From Modestobacter sp. DSM 44400 (GTDB taxonomy: Bacteria > Actinomycetota > Actinomycetes > Mycobacteriales > Geodermatophilaceae): DNA of 64,000 nt. The translations under genes were made by a program, and so were the position numbers. The stretch lies in assembly GCF_900107175.1 (NCBI RefSeq), contig NZ_FNOZ01000012.1, forward strand, positions 1-64,000, read 5' to 3'. Shown one piece after another: positions 44,059 through 55,243 of this stretch (position 1 is its first letter; each line of letters begins with the position of its first letter). Under the pieces are notes generated by a model. The model saw nothing but the letters and a program-made list of their open reading frames with translations. It had not been told where the DNA came from and made no database searches.

Positions 44059-44175
44059 GGGGGTCGGGCATCGACGAACGTTGGCACGGAGTGCAAGCGG
44101 TTTCTGCGACCAGGTGGGACTGGTCGATGTTCACCGCAGTCCTGGCCGCGCAGCGAAGCCGTCAGTGGCCCCGCC

Positions 44176-44181
44176 TAACCT
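44176..44181 (+). promoter_or_regulatory. Leaderless-type -10 box (TAACCT) of uvrC
   Basis: TAACCT lies 6 nt before the ATG at 44188. The intervening GGAGCC is too close to be a normal ribosome-binding site. Confidence 0.5.
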
Positions 44182-44187
44182 GGAGCC

Positions 44188-46188
44188 ATGCCCGACCCGT
44201 CCACGTACCGCCCAGCGGTCGGCAGCATCCCCGAGGGCCCGGGGGTCTACAAGTTCCGCGACCCGGCCGGCCGGGTCATCTACGTCGGCAAGGCCAAGAG
44301 CCTGCGCCAGCGGCTGAACAGCTACTTCGCCGACGTCTACGGGCTCCACCCGCGCACCCGCCAGATGGTGACCACGGCGGCCAGCGTCGAGTGGACCGTG
44401 GTCGGCACCGAGGTCGAGGCCCTCCAGCTCGAGTACAACTGGATCAAGGAGTTCGACCCGCGGTTCAACGTCCGCTACCGCGACGACAAGAGCTACCCGA
44501 GCCTGGCCGTGACGCTGAACGATGAGTTCCCGCGGCTGCAGGTCATGCGCGGCCCCAAGCGCAAGGGCGTCCGCTACTTCGGTCCCTACGCCCACGCCTG
44601 GGCCATCCGGGAGACCGTCGACACCCTCACCCGGGTCTTTCCGGCCCGCACCTGCTCGGCCGGGGTCTTCAAGCGGGCCAGCCAGATCGGCCGGCCCTGC
44701 CTGCTCGGCTACATCGGCAAGTGCAGTGCACCCTGCGTCGGCCGGGTCACCGCCGAGGAGCATCGTCGGATCGTCGACGACTTCTGCGACTTCATGGGTG
44801 GCCGCACCGACCAGATGATCCGTCGGCTGGAGGCCGAGATGGCCCAGGCGGCGGTCGATCTGGAGTACGAGAAGGCCGCCCGGCTCCGCGACGACCTGGG
44901 CGCGCTGCGGCGGGCGTTGGAGAAGCAGGCCGTGGTTCTCGGCGACGGCACCGACGCCGATGTCGTCGCCTTTGCGCAGGACGAGCTGGAGGCCGCCGTC
45001 CAGGTCTTCCACGTCCGTGGCGGGCGGGTCCGCGGCCAGCGCGGCTGGATCGTCGACAAGGTCGAGGACGTCACCACCGGCCAGCTCGTCGAGCAGTTCC
45101 TGCTGCAGGTCTACGGCGGCGTCGACGAGCAGACCGGCACCGGCGAAGTGGGGGAGGCCGTGCCCCGCGAGGTGCTCGTGCCCGAGCTGCCCGACGACGC
45201 CGACGTCTACGCCGAGCTGCTCTCCGAGCTGCGCGGCTCCCGGGTGTCCCTGCGGGTGCCCCAGCGCGGCGACAAGCGCAGCCTGATGGAGACCGTCGAG
45301 CGCAACGCCAAGGAGTCCTTCGCCCGGCACCGGGTCAAGCGGGCCAGCGACCTCACCGCCCGCTCCCTGGCCCTGTCGGAGATCCAGGAGGCCCTCGACC
45401 TCCCCGACGCCCCGCTGCGCATCGAGTGCATCGACATCTCCCACGTGCAGGGCACCAACGTGGTGGCCAGCATGGTCGTCTTCGAGGACGGCATGGCCAA
45501 GAAGTCCGACTACCGCCGGTTCGCCGTCGCCCAGGGCACCGACGACACCGCCGCGATGGCCGAGGTCGTCCGCCGCCGGTTCGCCCGGCATCTCAAGGAC
45601 GAGGCCGACCGCCGCGACGAGCAGGGTGTGGCCGCCGAGGAGGGCCGGCCGCGCCGCTTCGCCTACCCGCCCAACCTGCTGGTCGTCGACGGCGGCGCCC
45701 CGCAGGTGGCCGCGGCCAGCCGGTCGCTGTCCGAGCTGGGCATCGTCGACGTCGCGATCTGCGGGCTGGCCAAGCGGATGGAGGAGGTCTGGCTTCCCGA
45801 CGATCCCGACCCCGTCATCCTGCCGCGCACGTCGGAGGCGCTGTACCTGCTCCAGCGGGTCCGTGACGAGGCCCACCGGTTCGCGATCACCTACCACCGG
45901 CAGAAACGATCCAGCACGATGCTGGTGTCACTCCTGGACGACGTCCCGGGGCTCGGGGGAACACGGCGAAAGGCGCTGATGAAGCAGTTCGGGTCGCTCA
46001 AGCGGTTGCGTGCCGCCACCATCGAGGAGCTCACGGCCGTGCCGGGCATCGGCCGGCGCACCGCCGAGGCGGTGCTGGCCGCCGTATCCGAGTCGGCGGC
46101 GGACGACGCGCCCGGCCCCGGCCCGGGGTCGGCCGGCGACATCGCCGAGGTCGGCCGCGTCCACCCGGTCGCCGGGGCGGGCGCGTGA
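44188..46188 (+). CDS. uvrC: UvrABC excinuclease subunit C
   Basis: A 666-residue endonuclease that makes both incisions around a lesion held by UvrB. Domain order: GIY-YIG nuclease ([27 protein letters not shown]), Cys-rich region, UVR motif ([13 protein letters not shown]) that binds UvrB, RNase-H-like domain ([34 protein letters not shown]) and tandem helix-hairpin-helix ([19 protein letters not shown]). The extra C-terminal 35 residues are Pro/Ala-rich. The stop overlaps the GTG of rapZ by 4 bp, starting the conserved uvrC-rapZ-yvcK-whiA operon. Confidence 0.96.
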   Translation: MPDPSTYRPAVGSIPEGPGVYKFRDPAGRVIYVGKAKSLRQRLNSYFADVYGLHPRTRQMVTTAASVEWTVVGTEVEALQLEYNWIKEFDPRFNVRYRDDKSYPSLAVTLNDEFPRLQVMRGPKRKGVRYFGPYAHAWAIRETVDTLTRVFPARTCSAGVFKRASQIGRPCLLGYIGKCSAPCVGRVTAEEHRRIVDDFCDFMGGRTDQMIRRLEAEMAQAAVDLEYEKAARLRDDLGALRRALEKQAVVLGDGTDADVVAFAQDELEAAVQVFHVRGGRVRGQRGWIVDKVEDVTTGQLVEQFLLQVYGGVDEQTGTGEVGEAVPREVLVPELPDDADVYAELLSELRGSRVSLRVPQRGDKRSLMETVERNAKESFARHRVKRASDLTARSLALSEIQEALDLPDAPLRIECIDISHVQGTNVVASMVVFEDGMAKKSDYRRFAVAQGTDDTAAMAEVVRRRFARHLKDEADRRDEQGVAAEEGRPRRFAYPPNLLVVDGGAPQVAAASRSLSELGIVDVAICGLAKRMEEVWLPDDPDPVILPRTSEALYLLQRVRDEAHRFAITYHRQKRSSTMLVSLLDDVPGLGGTRRKALMKQFGSLKRLRAATIEELTAVPGIGRRTAEAVLAAVSESAADDAPGPGPGSAGDIAEVGRVHPVAGAGA

Positions 46189-47093
46189 GCAGCACCGAGC
46201 CGGCCCCCGGTGCGGACGGCGCTCCCACCGAGGTCGCGCCGCTGGACGTCGTGGTGGTCACCGGCCTGTCCGGCGCGGGCAAGAACTCCGCCGGGCGGGT
46301 GCTGGAAGACCTCGGTTTCTTCGTCGTCGACAACCTGCCGCCGGCCCTGCTGCAGCCGATGGTCGAGCTGGGCGCCCGCGGCGACGTGCGCCGGTTCGCC
46401 GCCGTCGTCGACGTCCGCAGCCGGGCGTTCTCCACCGACCTGCAGGAGTCGATCCGCCAGCTCGCCGAGGCTGGGCACCGGCCCCGCGTGGTCTACGTGC
46501 ACGCCCGTAACGAGGTGCTGATCCGGCGCTACGAGTCGGTACGCCGCGAGCACCCGCTGCAGGGCAACGGCCGGCTCATCGACGGCATCGACGCCGAGCG
46601 CGCTCTGCTCACCGGCATCGCCGGTGAGGCCGACCTGTGGGTCGACACCAGCGAGCTCAACGTCCACCAGTTGCGCGCCACGCTGGAGGCTGCGTTCGTC
46701 GAGCAGGACGCGTCGCCCCAGGTCGTCGCCACCGTGCTCAGCTTCGGCTTCAAGTACGGCCTGCCCCTGGACGCCGACCTGGTGGTCGACGCCCGCTTCC
46801 TACCCAACCCGCACTGGGTGCCCGAGCTCCGCGCGATGACCGGCCGTGACCCCGAGGTGCGCGACTACGTGCTGGGACAGGACGACGCCGATGCGTTCCT
46901 GGACCGCTACACCGAGGTGTTGCGGCTGCTGGTGCCCGGCTACCGACGGGAGGGCAAGCGCTATCTGACCCTCGCCGTGGGCTGCACCGGCGGCAAGCAC
47001 CGTAGCGTCGCCATCGCCGAGGAGTTCGCCCGCCGGCTCACCGCCGAGGGCGTCCCGGCCACTGCCCGCCACCGCGACCTGGGCCGCGAGTAG
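46185..47093 (+). CDS. rapZ: RNase adapter / nucleotide-binding protein RapZ
   Basis: A 302-residue P-loop protein. The N-terminal kinase-like domain starts [20 protein letters not shown], with [18 protein letters not shown] as the second block. The C-terminal phosphofructokinase-like domain has [29 protein letters not shown] and [17 protein letters not shown]. In enterobacteria it controls glmS through small RNAs; in actinobacteria its role beside yvcK and whiA is less clear. The Walker A reads G-LSGA-GKN with Asn where Ser/Thr is standard. GTG start coupled to uvrC, stop TAG shares its G with the yvcK GTG. Confidence 0.94.
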   Translation: MSSTEPAPGADGAPTEVAPLDVVVVTGLSGAGKNSAGRVLEDLGFFVVDNLPPALLQPMVELGARGDVRRFAAVVDVRSRAFSTDLQESIRQLAEAGHRPRVVYVHARNEVLIRRYESVRREHPLQGNGRLIDGIDAERALLTGIAGEADLWVDTSELNVHQLRATLEAAFVEQDASPQVVATVLSFGFKYGLPLDADLVVDARFLPNPHWVPELRAMTGRDPEVRDYVLGQDDADAFLDRYTEVLRLLVPGYRREGKRYLTLAVGCTGGKHRSVAIAEEFARRLTAEGVPATARHRDLGRE

Positions 47094-48136
47094 TGGCTCC
47101 GGAGCACCCGGACGACCTGCCGGTGCGGATGGCGGCGCCGCCGCCCGTGCCGGCGCCGCTGACCGTCGAGCGCCGGCCACCGCTGGGCCCCGAGGGGCCG
47201 CGGGTGGTCGCTCTGGGCGGTGGCCACGGGCTGGCGGCATCGCTGACCGCGTGGCGGCAGCTGACCGCCCGGCTGACCGCCGTGGTCACCGTCGCCGACG
47301 ACGGTGGTTCCTCCGGCCGGATCCGCCGCGAGATGCCCGTGCTGCCCCCCGGCGACCTGCGGATGGCGCTGGCCGCGCTGGCCGGCCCCAGCCCACGCAC
47401 CCAGGAGATGGCCGCACTGTTGCAGCACCGCCTGGGCGGCACGGGCGCCCTGGCCGGGCACCCGGTCGGCAACCTCGTGCTCACCGGGCTCACCGAGATG
47501 TACGCCGGGGACGCCGTGCGCGCCCTGGGCGCGCTCGGCCACCTTCTGGGCGGCTCGGGCCGGGTCCTGCCGATGGCCGAGGTCCCGCTGGACCTGGTGG
47601 CGACCGTGGCCAGCGTCGACCCCGACGACCCGGTCGGCTTGCGACGGATCCGCGGACAGGTGGCGATCGCCTCCACGCCGGGCCGGGTCCGCGAGATCCG
47701 GGTGTCCCCGGCCGACCCGCCGGTGCCGGCCGCCGTCCTGCACGCCCTCGAGGCGGCGGACGTGGTGAGCCTCGGACCCGGCTCCTGGTACACCTCGGTT
47801 CTGCCGCACCTGCTCGTACCCCGGCTGCGGGCGGCACTGGCCGCGACGAAGGCGAAGGTGGTGGTCGTGCTGAACCTGGAACCGCAGGCGGGGGAGACCG
47901 ACGGCTTCTCCCCGGCCGAGCACCTGGAGGTTCTGCTCGCCCATCTGGGAGGCGTGTCGCTGCACACCGTGATCGCCGATGCGTCTGCGGTTGTTGACCG
48001 GCGTGGTCTGCTGTCTGCTGTGCAGGGATGCGGTGCGGAACTGGTCCTGGCACCGGTGGCGGCGCCCGACGGCGCGCCGCGGCACGACCCTTCGCGGCTC
48101 GCTGCCGCACTGGCCTCCGTGGTCGGTGCGCGGTGA
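47093..48136 (+). CDS. yvcK: YvcK/CofD-like gluconeogenesis factor
   Basis: A 347-residue member of the YvcK/GlmR family, UDP-GlcNAc-binding proteins that link carbon supply to cell-wall synthesis. VVALGGGHGLAASLTAWRQL and AVVTVADDGGSSGRIRREM form the nucleotide-sugar site, followed by PPGDLRMALAAL, HPVGNLVLTGLTEMY and LGPGSWYTSVLPHLLVP. The GTG overlaps the rapZ stop, so translation is coupled. CuvA of Mycobacterium tuberculosis is the ortholog, phosphorylated by PknB, but no phosphosite is claimed here. Confidence 0.93.
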   Translation: MAPEHPDDLPVRMAAPPPVPAPLTVERRPPLGPEGPRVVALGGGHGLAASLTAWRQLTARLTAVVTVADDGGSSGRIRREMPVLPPGDLRMALAALAGPSPRTQEMAALLQHRLGGTGALAGHPVGNLVLTGLTEMYAGDAVRALGALGHLLGGSGRVLPMAEVPLDLVATVASVDPDDPVGLRRIRGQVAIASTPGRVREIRVSPADPPVPAAVLHALEAADVVSLGPGSWYTSVLPHLLVPRLRAALAATKAKVVVVLNLEPQAGETDGFSPAEHLEVLLAHLGGVSLHTVIADASAVVDRRGLLSAVQGCGAELVLAPVAAPDGAPRHDPSRLAAALASVVGAR

Positions 48137-48183
48137 CCGGTCGGGGGACGACGGGGAGGCTCCGGGACACCGGGGCGTCGGCC

Positions 48184-48230
48184 AGCACAGACGGGGCCGG
48201 CACACAGGGGAAAGACCAGCACACAGGGGG
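48184..48230 (+). repeat. Three degenerate GCACACAGGGG units between yvcK and whiA
   Basis: GCACAGACGGGG (48184), GCACACAGGGG (48200) and GCACACAGGGGG (48219) are spaced 16-19 bp in the 163-bp yvcK-whiA gap. They could be regulator sites or chance low-complexity sequence. Confidence 0.4.
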
Positions 48231-48299
48231 AAGGCCGCTCATGGGTAGGACACACAGCTCGCCGGGCGGTCGCCCCGGGCGGTTCTGGGGGTGGATGAC

Positions 48300-50372
<2,073 letters not shown>

Positions 50373-50373
<1 letters not shown>

Positions 50374-51581
50374 TGCGTCAGATGCGCACCGTCGACGAGC
50401 TCATCGCCGAGGGCGTCGCCGGTCGGCGGGTGCTCCTGCGGGCGGACCTGAACGTCCCGCTCGACGACAGCACCGGCACGCCGATCATCACCGACGACGG
50501 CCGGATCCGGGCCAGCCTCCCCACGCTGCAGGCGCTGCGGGAGGCCGGCGCACGGGTGCTCGTGGCCTCGCACCTGGGCCGCCCGAAGGGCGCCCCGGAC
50601 CCGCGGTACTCCCTGGCCCCGGTCGCGGCCCGGCTCGCCGAGCTGCTCGGGGCGCCGGTTCCACTGGCCGCCGACGTCGCCGGCCCCGACGCGCAGGCCA
50701 AGGCCGGTGCGCTGACCGACGGCGGCGTCCTGATGCTGGAGAACGTCCGGTTCGAGCCGGCGGAGACCAGCAAGGACGACGAGGCGCGGGGGGCGCTGGC
50801 CGACCGGCTGGCGGCCCTCGCCGACCTCTACGTCGACGACGCCTTCGGCGCAGTGCACCGCCGGCAGGCGTCGGTCTACGACGTCGCCACCCGGCTGCCG
50901 CACGCGGCCGGCCGGCTGGTGACCCGCGAGCTGGAGGTGCTCGACCGGCTGACCCAGGACCCGGAACGGCCCTTCGTCGTCGTCCTCGGCGGCTCCAAGG
51001 TCAGCGACAAGCTGGCCGTCATCGAGGCCCTGCTGCCCAAGGTCGACCGGCTGCTGGTCGGCGGCGGGATGTGCTTCACCTTCCTGGCCGCGCAGGGCCA
51101 CGGCGTCGGCGGCTCGCTGCTGGAGGCCGACCAGGTGGAGACCTGTCGCCGGCTGCTCGACGAGGCCGGCGACCGGATCGTGCTGCCCGTCGACGTCGTC
51201 TGTGCCGAGGCGCTCGTCGCCGATGTGCAGGTCACCGTGGCGATGGTCGAGGCCATCCCCGAGTCGCTCAAGGGCCTGGACGTCGGGCCGCGCACCGTCG
51301 AGCTGTTCAGTGAGGTGCTCGCCGGGGCCCACACGGTGTTCTGGAACGGCCCGATGGGCGTCTTCGAGCTCGCCCCGTTCACCGCGGGCACCCGGGGCGT
51401 GGCCCTCGCGGTGGCGGCGGTCGACGGGCTGTCCGTGGTCGGTGGCGGCGACTCCGCGGCCGCCGTCCGGCAGCTCGGCCTGGACGAGGACGCCTACGGC
51501 CACATCAGCACCGGTGGCGGCGCGTCCCTGGAGCACCTGGAGGGCCGGGAGCTCCCGGGCCTCGCGGTGCTGGCGGACTGA
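50373..51581 (+). CDS. pgk: Phosphoglycerate kinase
   Basis: A 402-residue two-domain kinase that makes ATP from 1,3-bisphosphoglycerate. [14 protein letters not shown] and [20 protein letters not shown] lie in the N-terminal substrate domain; [24 protein letters not shown] and [15 protein letters not shown] in the nucleotide domain. The ATG is coupled to the gap stop (TGATG); a second ATG at 50382 (MRTVDELI) is possible. Separated by 11 bp from tpiA. Confidence 0.97.
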
Positions 51582-51592
51582 GGGCGGCTGGG

Positions 51593-52408
51593 ATGGCACG
51601 CACGTCGAAGACCGCCAAGGCGCCCCGGGTGGGGCGCCGGCCGCTGATCGCCGGCAACTGGAAGATGCACCTGACGCACCTGGAGGCCATCGGTCTGGTG
51701 CAGAAGCTCGTCTTCTCCCTCACCGAGGCCCAGCTCGACGCCGCCGAGGTCGTCGTCCTGCCGCCGTTCACCGCACTGCGCAGCGTGCAGACGCTGGTCA
51801 ACGGCGACAAGCTGGAGATCGGCTACGGCGCCCAGGACCTGTCCGCCCACGACTCCGGTGCCTACACCGGCGAGGTCAGCGGGGCGATGCTGTCCGCGCT
51901 GGCCTGCCGCTACGTGGTGGTCGGCCACTCCGAGCGGCGCGCGCTGCACGGTGAGGACGACGCGGTGGTCGCGGCCAAGGTGCAGGCCGCCCTGCGGCAC
52001 GGGCTGGTCCCGATTCTCTGTGTGGGGGAGGGGCTCGACGTCCGGCAGGCCGGCGGGCACGTCGAGCACTGCAACGCCCAGCTGGAAGCCGCCCTGGTCG
52101 GGCTGTCCGCCGAACAGCTGCAGGAGCTCGTCGTCGCCTACGAACCGGTCTGGGCCATCGGCACCGGGGAGGTCGCGACGCCGGCTGATGCGCAAGAGGT
52201 CTGCGGTGCGTTGCGGGCACGGCTCGCCGAGCGTTTCGGGCCGGAGACGGGCTCGATCGTCCGTATCCTCTATGGCGGGTCGGTCAAGGCCGGCAACACC
52301 GCCGGCATCCTCGCCGGGCCGGACGTCGACGGCGCTCTCGTCGGAGGCGCCAGCCTGGACGCCGACGAGTTCGCGTCCATCTGTCGGACCGCCGCCGACG
52401 GCAGCTGA
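51593..52408 (+). CDS. tpiA: Triosephosphate isomerase
   Basis: A 271-residue TIM barrel interconverting dihydroxyacetone phosphate and glyceraldehyde-3-phosphate. [13 protein letters not shown] holds the catalytic Lys, [13 protein letters not shown] the His, [13 protein letters not shown] the catalytic Glu and the flexible loop 6, and [12 protein letters not shown] the phosphate-binding loop. About 15 Lys/Arg-rich residues precede the domain ([14 protein letters not shown]), usual in this order. Third gene of the gap-pgk-tpiA operon. Confidence 0.97.
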   Translation: MARTSKTAKAPRVGRRPLIAGNWKMHLTHLEAIGLVQKLVFSLTEAQLDAAEVVVLPPFTALRSVQTLVNGDKLEIGYGAQDLSAHDSGAYTGEVSGAMLSALACRYVVVGHSERRALHGEDDAVVAAKVQAALRHGLVPILCVGEGLDVRQAGGHVEHCNAQLEAALVGLSAEQLQELVVAYEPVWAIGTGEVATPADAQEVCGALRARLAERFGPETGSIVRILYGGSVKAGNTAGILAGPDVDGALVGGASLDADEFASICRTAADGS

Positions 52409-52446
52409 GCTGCCGCCGGCCCTGACCGGGGCGGAGCAGCACCCTG

Positions 52447-54201
52447 TTGGAACACCGCGCCACCGCACGCCGGCCGTACCCGTCCCGGGTGCGGCCGGCG
52501 GCAGCGCTCCTCGTGCTGCTCGCCCTGCTCACCGCCTGCGGCAGCGGCAACAGCGGGGCCGCCGGGGTCCCCACCCAGGCGGGGAAGCCCGACGCCGGCG
52601 TCACCGGCGTTCGCTCCCCGTCCACCGAGCCTGGCGGGACGCTGCGCCTGGTCTCCGGGCCCGTCGACAGCCTGGACCCGCAGCGCTCCTACGTCTCGGG
52701 CATGTGGAACCTGATGCGGCTCTACACCCGCACGCTGGTCACCTACGCAGCCGAGCCCGGCCACACCGACGAGCTGGTGCCCGACCTCGCCACCGACCTC
52801 GGCACCTCACCCGACGGTGGTCGGACCTGGACCTTCACCCTCCGCGACGGCGTCCGGTTCGAGACCGGGGCGCCGATCACCTCCCGCGACGTCAAGTACG
52901 GCATCGAGCGGTCCTTCGCCTCCGACGTGATCGTCGGGGGCCCCACCTACGTCGTGGACCTGCTCGACGACCCGGCCGACCAGTACGCCGGCCCCTACCA
53001 GGACGAGACCGACGGCCGCCTCGGGCTGGCCTCGGTGGCCACGCCGGACGACCGGACGATCGTGTTCACCCTGACCACCGCCACGCCGGACTTCCCGTTC
53101 GTGATGGCGCTGCCCTCCTCCAGCCCGGTGCCCTCCGACGCGGACACCGGCGCGGGCTACGGCAGCGACCCGGTCTCCTCCGGTCCCTATGCGATCACCT
53201 CGGTCGACCCCGAGGCCGGGATCGTGTTGGACCGCAATCCGCAGTGGGACCCCGCGACCGACGACGTCCGCAGTGCCCTGCCCGACCGGGTCGTGCTGCA
53301 CCCGGGGCTGTCGGGGGTCGCCCGCGACCAGGCGCTGCTGGCCGGCTCGGCCGATGCCGACCTCTCCGGCACCGGCGTGCAGCCGGCGACCACCAGCCGG
53401 ATGGCCGACACCGGCATCGCCGGCCGGATCGACGACGTGACCACCGGCGCGGTGCGGCTGCTGGCCCTGCCGACCACCGTGGCGCCGATGGACAACGTCG
53501 ACTGCAGGGCGGCGGTGGCCGCCGTCGTGGACCGCGCCGCCGTCCAGGACGTGCTCGGCGGCGCCGGGAGCGCCGTCCGCTCCTCCCAGCTGTGGCCGCG
53601 TGCCCTCACGGGCGCCCCCCAGGACCCCGACGTGGCGCCGGACCTGGACGCCGCCCGCGCCGCCCTGACCAGATGCGGCAAGCCCGACGGCTTCAGCACC
53701 GTGCTCGCCGTCGCCGACGCGCCCAGCATCGTCAAGGTGGCCCGGTCCATCGCCGACGACCTGGCCCAGGTGGGCATCCAGGCCGAGGTGCGCCCGCTGG
53801 ACCCCACCACCTACTACGCCGCCGACGTCGGTAAGCCGGCCAACGTGACCGGCCAGGGCTACGGCATCGTGCTGGCCACCTGGACGGCGGACTTCCCGAC
53901 CGCTGCCTCGTTCCTGGTACCGCTCGTCGACGGCCGCTCCGTGCGGGACGTCGGCAACACCAACTACGCCCGGCTGGCCGACCCCGCGGTCGACGCCGCC
54001 GTCGACGCCGCGCGGGCCGCTCCGGACCCCCCTGCCGCGAGCGAAGCGTGGCGACAGGTGCTCACCGCCGTGTCGGCGACCTCCGCCTACGTGCCGCTGG
54101 CCGAGAACCGGGTGCAGCTGCTGGCCGGGCAACGGCTGCGCAACGGCGTGGTCATGCAGCCCTACGGTGGCTACGACGTCGCCACCGCTGGGGTCAGCTG
54201 A
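52447..54201 (+). CDS. ABC transporter substrate-binding lipoprotein, peptide/opine type (SBP family 5)
   Basis: A 584-residue extracytoplasmic solute-binding protein. The signal peptide ends in the lipobox LLTAC (Cys31), so it is anchored outside. Family segments are GGTLRLVSGPVDSLDPQRSY, LVPDLATDLGTSPDGGRTWT, FTLRDGVRFETGAPITSRDV and SSGPYAITSVDP. It would deliver oligopeptides or similar ligands to an ABC permease, but no permease or ATPase genes are adjacent, so it is an orphan. A TTG start at 52447 is proposed; there is no ATG in a suitable place. It lies between tpiA and secG in a otherwise conserved block. Confidence 0.85.
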   Translation: MEHRATARRPYPSRVRPAAALLVLLALLTACGSGNSGAAGVPTQAGKPDAGVTGVRSPSTEPGGTLRLVSGPVDSLDPQRSYVSGMWNLMRLYTRTLVTYAAEPGHTDELVPDLATDLGTSPDGGRTWTFTLRDGVRFETGAPITSRDVKYGIERSFASDVIVGGPTYVVDLLDDPADQYAGPYQDETDGRLGLASVATPDDRTIVFTLTTATPDFPFVMALPSSSPVPSDADTGAGYGSDPVSSGPYAITSVDPEAGIVLDRNPQWDPATDDVRSALPDRVVLHPGLSGVARDQALLAGSADADLSGTGVQPATTSRMADTGIAGRIDDVTTGAVRLLALPTTVAPMDNVDCRAAVAAVVDRAAVQDVLGGAGSAVRSSQLWPRALTGAPQDPDVAPDLDAARAALTRCGKPDGFSTVLAVADAPSIVKVARSIADDLAQVGIQAEVRPLDPTTYYAADVGKPANVTGQGYGIVLATWTADFPTAASFLVPLVDGRSVRDVGNTNYARLADPAVDAAVDAARAAPDPPAASEAWRQVLTAVSATSAYVPLAENRVQLLAGQRLRNGVVMQPYGGYDVATAGVS

Positions 54202-54210
54202 CAGCCTCGG

Positions 54211-54340
54211 GAGCATCGCAGCGAGCGACGGAGCCGACAGGGAGTGAGCATCGCAGCGAGCGCCAGCGAGCGAGGAGCGGAGCGACCGCGGAGGCGACCC
54301 GGGCGCGCAGCGAGCGAGGAGCGGACCGGGGCGCGGAAGC
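54211..54340 (+). repeat. Cluster of GCAGCGAGCGA / GAGCGAGGAGCGGA short repeats
   Basis: GCATCGCAGCGAGCG occurs twice (about 54213 and 54249). GCGAGCGAGGAGCGGA occurs twice (about 54266 and 54308). Related CGAGCTTGCGAG-type motifs recur near 57180-57240 and 60068. This looks like an intergenic REP-like family in the genome. Confidence 0.6.
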
Positions 54341-54374
54341 TGACGGGTGACGGAGTCGACTGAGCCGCGTCGGT

Positions 54375-54380
54375 TAGGCT
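54375..54380 (+). promoter_or_regulatory. -10 box (TAGGCT) upstream of secG
   Basis: TAGGCT is the same box as before gap. It gives a leader of about 65 nt before the secG ATG, which has GGAG about 10 nt upstream. Confidence 0.45.
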
Positions 54381-54452
54381 GGAGCGTCGAGAGCCCCCGA
54401 CCGTCCGGGTGCGGAACCCACACCCCGTGGTCCACGGGACAGGAGACTGACA

Positions 54453-54683
54453 ATGGAGCTCGTCCTCAACGTGCTGCTGGTGCTGACCAGCGTGCTGCTC
54501 ATCGTGCTGATCCTGCTGCACCGCGGGAAGGGCGGCGGTCTGTCGTCGATGTTCGGCGGCGCGGTGTCCTCCCAGCTGTCCGGCTCCTCGGTGGTGGAGA
54601 AGAACCTCAACCGGCTGACCGTGTTCGCCGGGCTGGTCTGGGCCGTCTGCATCATCGGTCTGGGCATCCTGATCAAGGCCTGA
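54453..54683 (+). CDS. secG: Preprotein translocase subunit SecG
   Basis: A 76-residue membrane protein with two transmembrane helices (VLNVLLVLTSVLLIVLILLH; LTVFAGLVWAVCIIGLGILI) around a short cytosolic loop (GKGGGLSSMFGGAVSSQLSG), the classic SecG loop motif GGL..FGG. It supports SecYE-dependent export. Location between tpiA and rbpA/pgl is conserved in actinobacteria. Confidence 0.95.
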   Translation: MELVLNVLLVLTSVLLIVLILLHRGKGGGLSSMFGGAVSSQLSGSSVVEKNLNRLTVFAGLVWAVCIIGLGILIKA

Positions 54684-54759
54684 GGACCAGTACGTCCCTC
54701 CCTCGCGTTTCTGTACGTAGGGTGTCCGCGTCGTGACCTGTGACCGGGCTGAAAGGCCC

Positions 54760-54765
54760 TAGACT
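54760..54765 (+). promoter_or_regulatory. -10 box (TAGACT) upstream of rbpA
   Basis: TAGACT about 70 nt before the rbpA GTG; consensus-like actinobacterial -10. The purine-rich AGGGGGAG at 54822-54829 serves as ribosome-binding site. Confidence 0.45.
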
Positions 54766-54835
54766 GCCGGGGCGGTGATCAACTCCGGCACCGCAGGACG
54801 CAGCCGCAGCTACGCGGCCATCAGGGGGAGTGATC

Positions 54836-55177
54836 GTGTCTGGTGGGAACGCGATCCGGGGAAGCCGGGTCGGCGCGGGTCCGATTGGCGAGGCCGAGCG
54901 CGGCGAGTCAGCACCCCGTCGGCGGGTGGACTTCTGGTGTGCGAACGGGCACGAGTCCCGCATCGCGTTCGCCATGGAGATCGAGATGCCGGAGACGTGG
55001 GACTGCCCGAGGTGTGGCCTGCCGGCCGGCACCGACCAGCAGAACCCACCGCCGGCGCCGCGCTCGGAGCCGTACAAGACGCATCTGGCCTACGTGCGGG
55101 AACGGCGGAGTGACGAGGACGGGGACGCCCTGCTCGAAGAGGCCCTGACCAAGCTGCGGGCCCGCCGGGGCGCCTAG
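54836..55177 (+). CDS. rbpA: RNA polymerase-binding protein RbpA
   Basis: A 113-residue actinobacterial transcription factor that binds RNA polymerase with the primary sigma factor and stabilises open complexes. The N-terminal tail GNAIRGSRVGAGP, a core with zinc-type ligands (FWCANGHESRIAFA, TWDCPRCGLPAG), and the C-terminal sigma-interaction helix (THLAYVRERRSDEDGDALLE, EEALTKLRARRGA) are all present. The Cys pair CPRC plus CANGH suggest the zinc-binding form. The GTG at 54836 (6 nt after AGGGGGAG) is preferred to one at 54830. Monocistronic with its own promoter. Confidence 0.93.
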   Translation: MSGGNAIRGSRVGAGPIGEAERGESAPRRRVDFWCANGHESRIAFAMEIEMPETWDCPRCGLPAGTDQQNPPPAPRSEPYKTHLAYVRERRSDEDGDALLEEALTKLRARRGA

Positions 55178-55243
55178 AGAAAGGCCCCCTCCTGGGTCCC
55201 CTCGCACGCTCGAGGACGCCATGGAGGGGGCCGGAGCGCGGGT

